Shown piece by piece: positions 62,051 to 64,000 of a stretch of 64,000 nt of DNA (positions are counted from its first letter, which is position 1; each line of letters begins with the position of its first letter). Location of the stretch: the NCBI GenBank assembly GCA_963836735.1, contig CAWIKP010000025.1:620001-684000 (forward strand). Direction: 5' to 3'. This DNA is from JACCXG01 sp963836735. Its GTDB lineage: Bacteria > Acidobacteriota > Vicinamibacteria > Vicinamibacterales > 2-12-FULL-66-21. The notes beneath the pieces are model-generated. The model was not told the origin of the DNA. It saw only the letters and a program-made list of their open reading frames with translations, and searched no databases. The translations under genes and the position numbers were made by a program.

Positions 62051-63727
62051 GTGTCCACCCATCCACTCAAGTGGCGCAGCGCTGCGCTGACCGACGGGGC
62101 AAGCCGCGCCCCGGCCCGCGCCATGCTCCGGGCCACGGGACTCACCGACGAAGATCTGCGGCGGCCGCTCATCGGCGTCGCGAACACCTGGATCGAGATC
62201 GGGCCCTGCAACTACCACCTCCGGGAGCTCGCCGTCCACGTGAAGGACGGCATTCGCGAAGCCGGCGGCACGCCGCTCGAGTTCAACACGGTCTCGATCT
62301 CGGATGGCATCACCATGGGCAGCGAGGGGATGCGGACCTCGCTCGTCAGCCGCGAGATCATCGCCGACTCGATCGAGCTGGTCTCGCGCGGCAACATGTT
62401 CGACGCCCTGGTGGTCCTGGTCGGCTGCGACAAGACGATTCCGGCCGCGGTGATGGCCCTGGCGCGGCTCGACATTCCCGGTCTCGTGCTCTACGGCGGC
62501 TCGATCGCGCCGGGCCAGTGGCACAACCACGACGTCACGATTCAGGACGTCTTCGAAGCGGTCGGCGCCTTCTCGGCGGGGAAGATGAGCGAGCAGGACT
62601 TCGATGCGCTCGAACGCCAGGCCTGCCCGGGTGCGGGCGCGTGCGGGGGCCAGTTCACCGCCAACACCATGGCCACGGTGTGCGAGTGCCTCGGCATCTC
62701 CCCCTTCGGCAGCGCGAGCGTGCCGGCAATCGACCAGGAGAAAACCAACGTCGCCCGGGCCGCCGGTGCCCTCGCGATGGAGGTGCTCCGTCGCGGCATT
62801 CGTCCTCGTCAGATCATCACGAAGCAGTCGCTCGAAAACGCGATTGCCGCGGTGGCCGCGACCGGTGGATCCACCAACGCGGTGCTGCACCTGCTCGCGA
62901 TCGCGCACGAGGCCGGCGTGGCACTGAACATCGACGACTTCAACCTCGTGAACGCGCGGGTGCCGCTGCTCGCCGATCTCAAGCCGGGCGGCCAATTCAT
63001 GGCGACCGATCTCCATCGCGCCGGCGGCATTCCCCTGGTGGCGAAGCGGCTGCTCGACGGCGGCCATCTCCACGCCGATGCGATCACGATATCGGGCCGG
63101 ACCATCGGCGAGCATGCCCGCGAGGCAGGCGAGACGCCGAACCAGACGGTGGTCCGTCCGCTGTCGAATCCAATCAAGCCGACCGGCGGCCTCGTGATCC
63201 TGAGAGGAAACCTCGCGCCGGAGGGCGCGGTGGTGAAGGCGGCCGGCTCCGACCTCAAGGTGCACGCCGGACCCGCCCGCGTCTTCGACAGTGAAGAAGC
63301 CGCCTTCGAAGCGGTGCGCACCGGAAAGATTCTCGCCGGCGACGTCGTCGTGATCCGCTACGAAGGTCCGAGCGGAGGCCCCGGCATGCGCGAGATGCTC
63401 GCGGTCACCGCGGCGATCATGGGTGCCGGCCTCGGCGATTCGGTGGCGCTCGTCACCGACGGCCGGTTCTCCGGCGCCACCCGCGGACTGATGGCCGGAC
63501 ACGTCGCCCCCGAAGCCGCCCGCGGCGGCCCGATAGCCGCGGTGCGCGACGGGGATGTCATCACTTTCGATCTGGCGGGACGGACGTTGAGCGTCGACGT
63601 GGACCCGGCGGAGCTCGCTGGACGGCTGGCCAAACTGCCGCCGCCGCCACAGCGCGCGACGACCGGTGTGATGGGCAAATACGCACGGCTGGTGTCCTCG
63701 GCCGCGCAGGGAGCGATAACCGCATGA
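62051..63727 (+). CDS. ilvD: dihydroxy-acid dehydratase IlvD
   Basis: A complete 558-residue enzyme that dehydrates dihydroxy acids in valine, isoleucine and leucine synthesis. It starts with GTG at 62051, AGGAG 10 bases upstream. The 2Fe-2S cluster cysteines are Cys53 (IEIGPCNYHL), Cys126 (LVGCDKTIPA) and Cys198 (CPGAGACGGQFTANTMA). Other landmarks are SISDGITMGSEGMRTSLVSR and ALVTDGRFSGATRGLMAGHV. The end overlaps the ilvB start by 4 bases (ATGA). No frameshift. Confidence 0.96.
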   Translation: MSTHPLKWRSAALTDGASRAPARAMLRATGLTDEDLRRPLIGVANTWIEIGPCNYHLRELAVHVKDGIREAGGTPLEFNTVSISDGITMGSEGMRTSLVSREIIADSIELVSRGNMFDALVVLVGCDKTIPAAVMALARLDIPGLVLYGGSIAPGQWHNHDVTIQDVFEAVGAFSAGKMSEQDFDALERQACPGAGACGGQFTANTMATVCECLGISPFGSASVPAIDQEKTNVARAAGALAMEVLRRGIRPRQIITKQSLENAIAAVAATGGSTNAVLHLLAIAHEAGVALNIDDFNLVNARVPLLADLKPGGQFMATDLHRAGGIPLVAKRLLDGGHLHADAITISGRTIGEHAREAGETPNQTVVRPLSNPIKPTGGLVILRGNLAPEGAVVKAAGSDLKVHAGPARVFDSEEAAFEAVRTGKILAGDVVVIRYEGPSGGPGMREMLAVTAAIMGAGLGDSVALVTDGRFSGATRGLMAGHVAPEAARGGPIAAVRDGDVITFDLAGRTLSVDVDPAELAGRLAKLPPPPQRATTGVMGKYARLVSSAAQGAITA

Positions 63728-64000
63728 GCAGCAGTATCGGACAGCAGCCACCGGCCCCCTCGATCAGACGAACCGGCGCCCAGATTCTCTGGGAATGCCT
63801 GGTCCGCGAAGGCGTGACCACGGTCTTCGGCTACCCGGGAGGCGCCATCCTGCCCGCCTACGACGCGATGCTGGACTACCCGATTCGGCACGTCCTCGTC
63901 CGTCACGAACAAGGCGCGACACACATGGCCGACGGCTACGCGCGCGCCAGCGGCAAGGTCGGAGTGGCCATCGCCACGTCGGGTCCGGGCGCCACCAACA
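63724..64000 (+). CDS. ilvB: acetolactate synthase large subunit IlvB (3' partial)
   Basis: The first 92 residues of the ThDP-dependent enzyme that makes acetolactate or acetohydroxybutyrate. It starts MSSSIGQQPPAPSIRRTGAQ. The N-terminal ThDP-binding domain has the catalytic Glu in LVRHEQGATHMADGYARASG, preceded by TTVFGYPGGAILPAYDAMLD, and ends at VAIATSGPGATN at the window edge. It is translationally coupled to ilvD. The rest of the gene and a small subunit, if present, lie beyond the window. Confidence 0.95.
   Translation, partial: MSSSIGQQPPAPSIRRTGAQILWECLVREGVTTVFGYPGGAILPAYDAMLDYPIRHVLVRHEQGATHMADGYARASGKVGVAIATSGPGATN

Overview
The window is GC-rich bacterial chromosome that looks like an Acidobacteriota of the Vicinamibacteria type. 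This is inferred from gene content, not from a marker gene. It holds two TonB-dependent receptors with an N-terminal carboxypeptidase-like domain, several secreted PQQ-type beta-propellers with Ala/Gly/Pro-rich linkers, Pirellula/Verrucomicrobium-type haem-binding domains, degenerate VWA proteins and an FG-GAP protein. I see no rRNA, tRNA, CRISPR array, transposase or phage gene. About half of the long genes carry one or more single-base frameshifts, including housekeeping genes such as gltB, amt and the sulfate transporter. I read these as uncorrected sequencing indels and annotate the full gene spans.

Layout: (1) 1-25.3 kb, nearly all on the minus strand: a periplasmic/outer-membrane oxidation and uptake region. 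It has an oxidoreductase, two receptors, an epimerase, an MFS permease, an FG-GAP protein, a VWA protein, two pairs of propeller proteins flanking a HEAT/cytochrome protein, an SGNH protein without its catalytic residues, and a small cytochrome c. (2) 25.4-31.8 kb, plus strand: an ebo-type cluster (eboC, eboD, a 98-residue protein, eboB, eboE, eboF). (3) 31.8-33.9 kb: a second VWA protein, a VTT-domain membrane protein and a flavin-binding protein. (4) 34-46.2 kb, minus strand: nitrogen assimilation (amt, glnK, glnD, a beta-barrel protein, gltD, gltB). (5) 46.5-52.2 kb, minus strand: sulfate uptake (cysA, cysW, cysT, sbp, an O/P-type porin) behind a cysteine-rich leader peptide and an Rrf2 regulator. 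(6) 52.4-56.6 kb: a TIGR00300-family protein and PEP carboxylase. (7) 56.7-61.8 kb: sulfate reduction (cysD, cysN, an APS-type cysH) behind a second cysteine-rich leader peptide, then a LysR regulator and a secreted HExxH protein. (8) 61.85-64 kb: ilvD and the start of ilvB behind a Leu/Val-rich leader and an intrinsic terminator.

Two things stand out beyond ordinary genes. First, both sulfur operons and the ilv operon appear to begin with short leader peptides rich in the codons of their end product, with terminator-like hairpins in two of the three. This suggests amino-acid attenuation is a general control mode here. Second, the gaps between genes are filled by a family of large palindromes whose arms are runs of 7-base (once 9-base) near-tandem units in at least six sequence flavours. 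They sometimes run into coding sequence and sometimes flank single genes.

The modules fit a heterotroph that oxidises or imports organic substrates through the envelope, assimilates ammonium by GS-GOGAT under PII control, and makes cysteine and branched-chain amino acids from sulfate and central metabolites.
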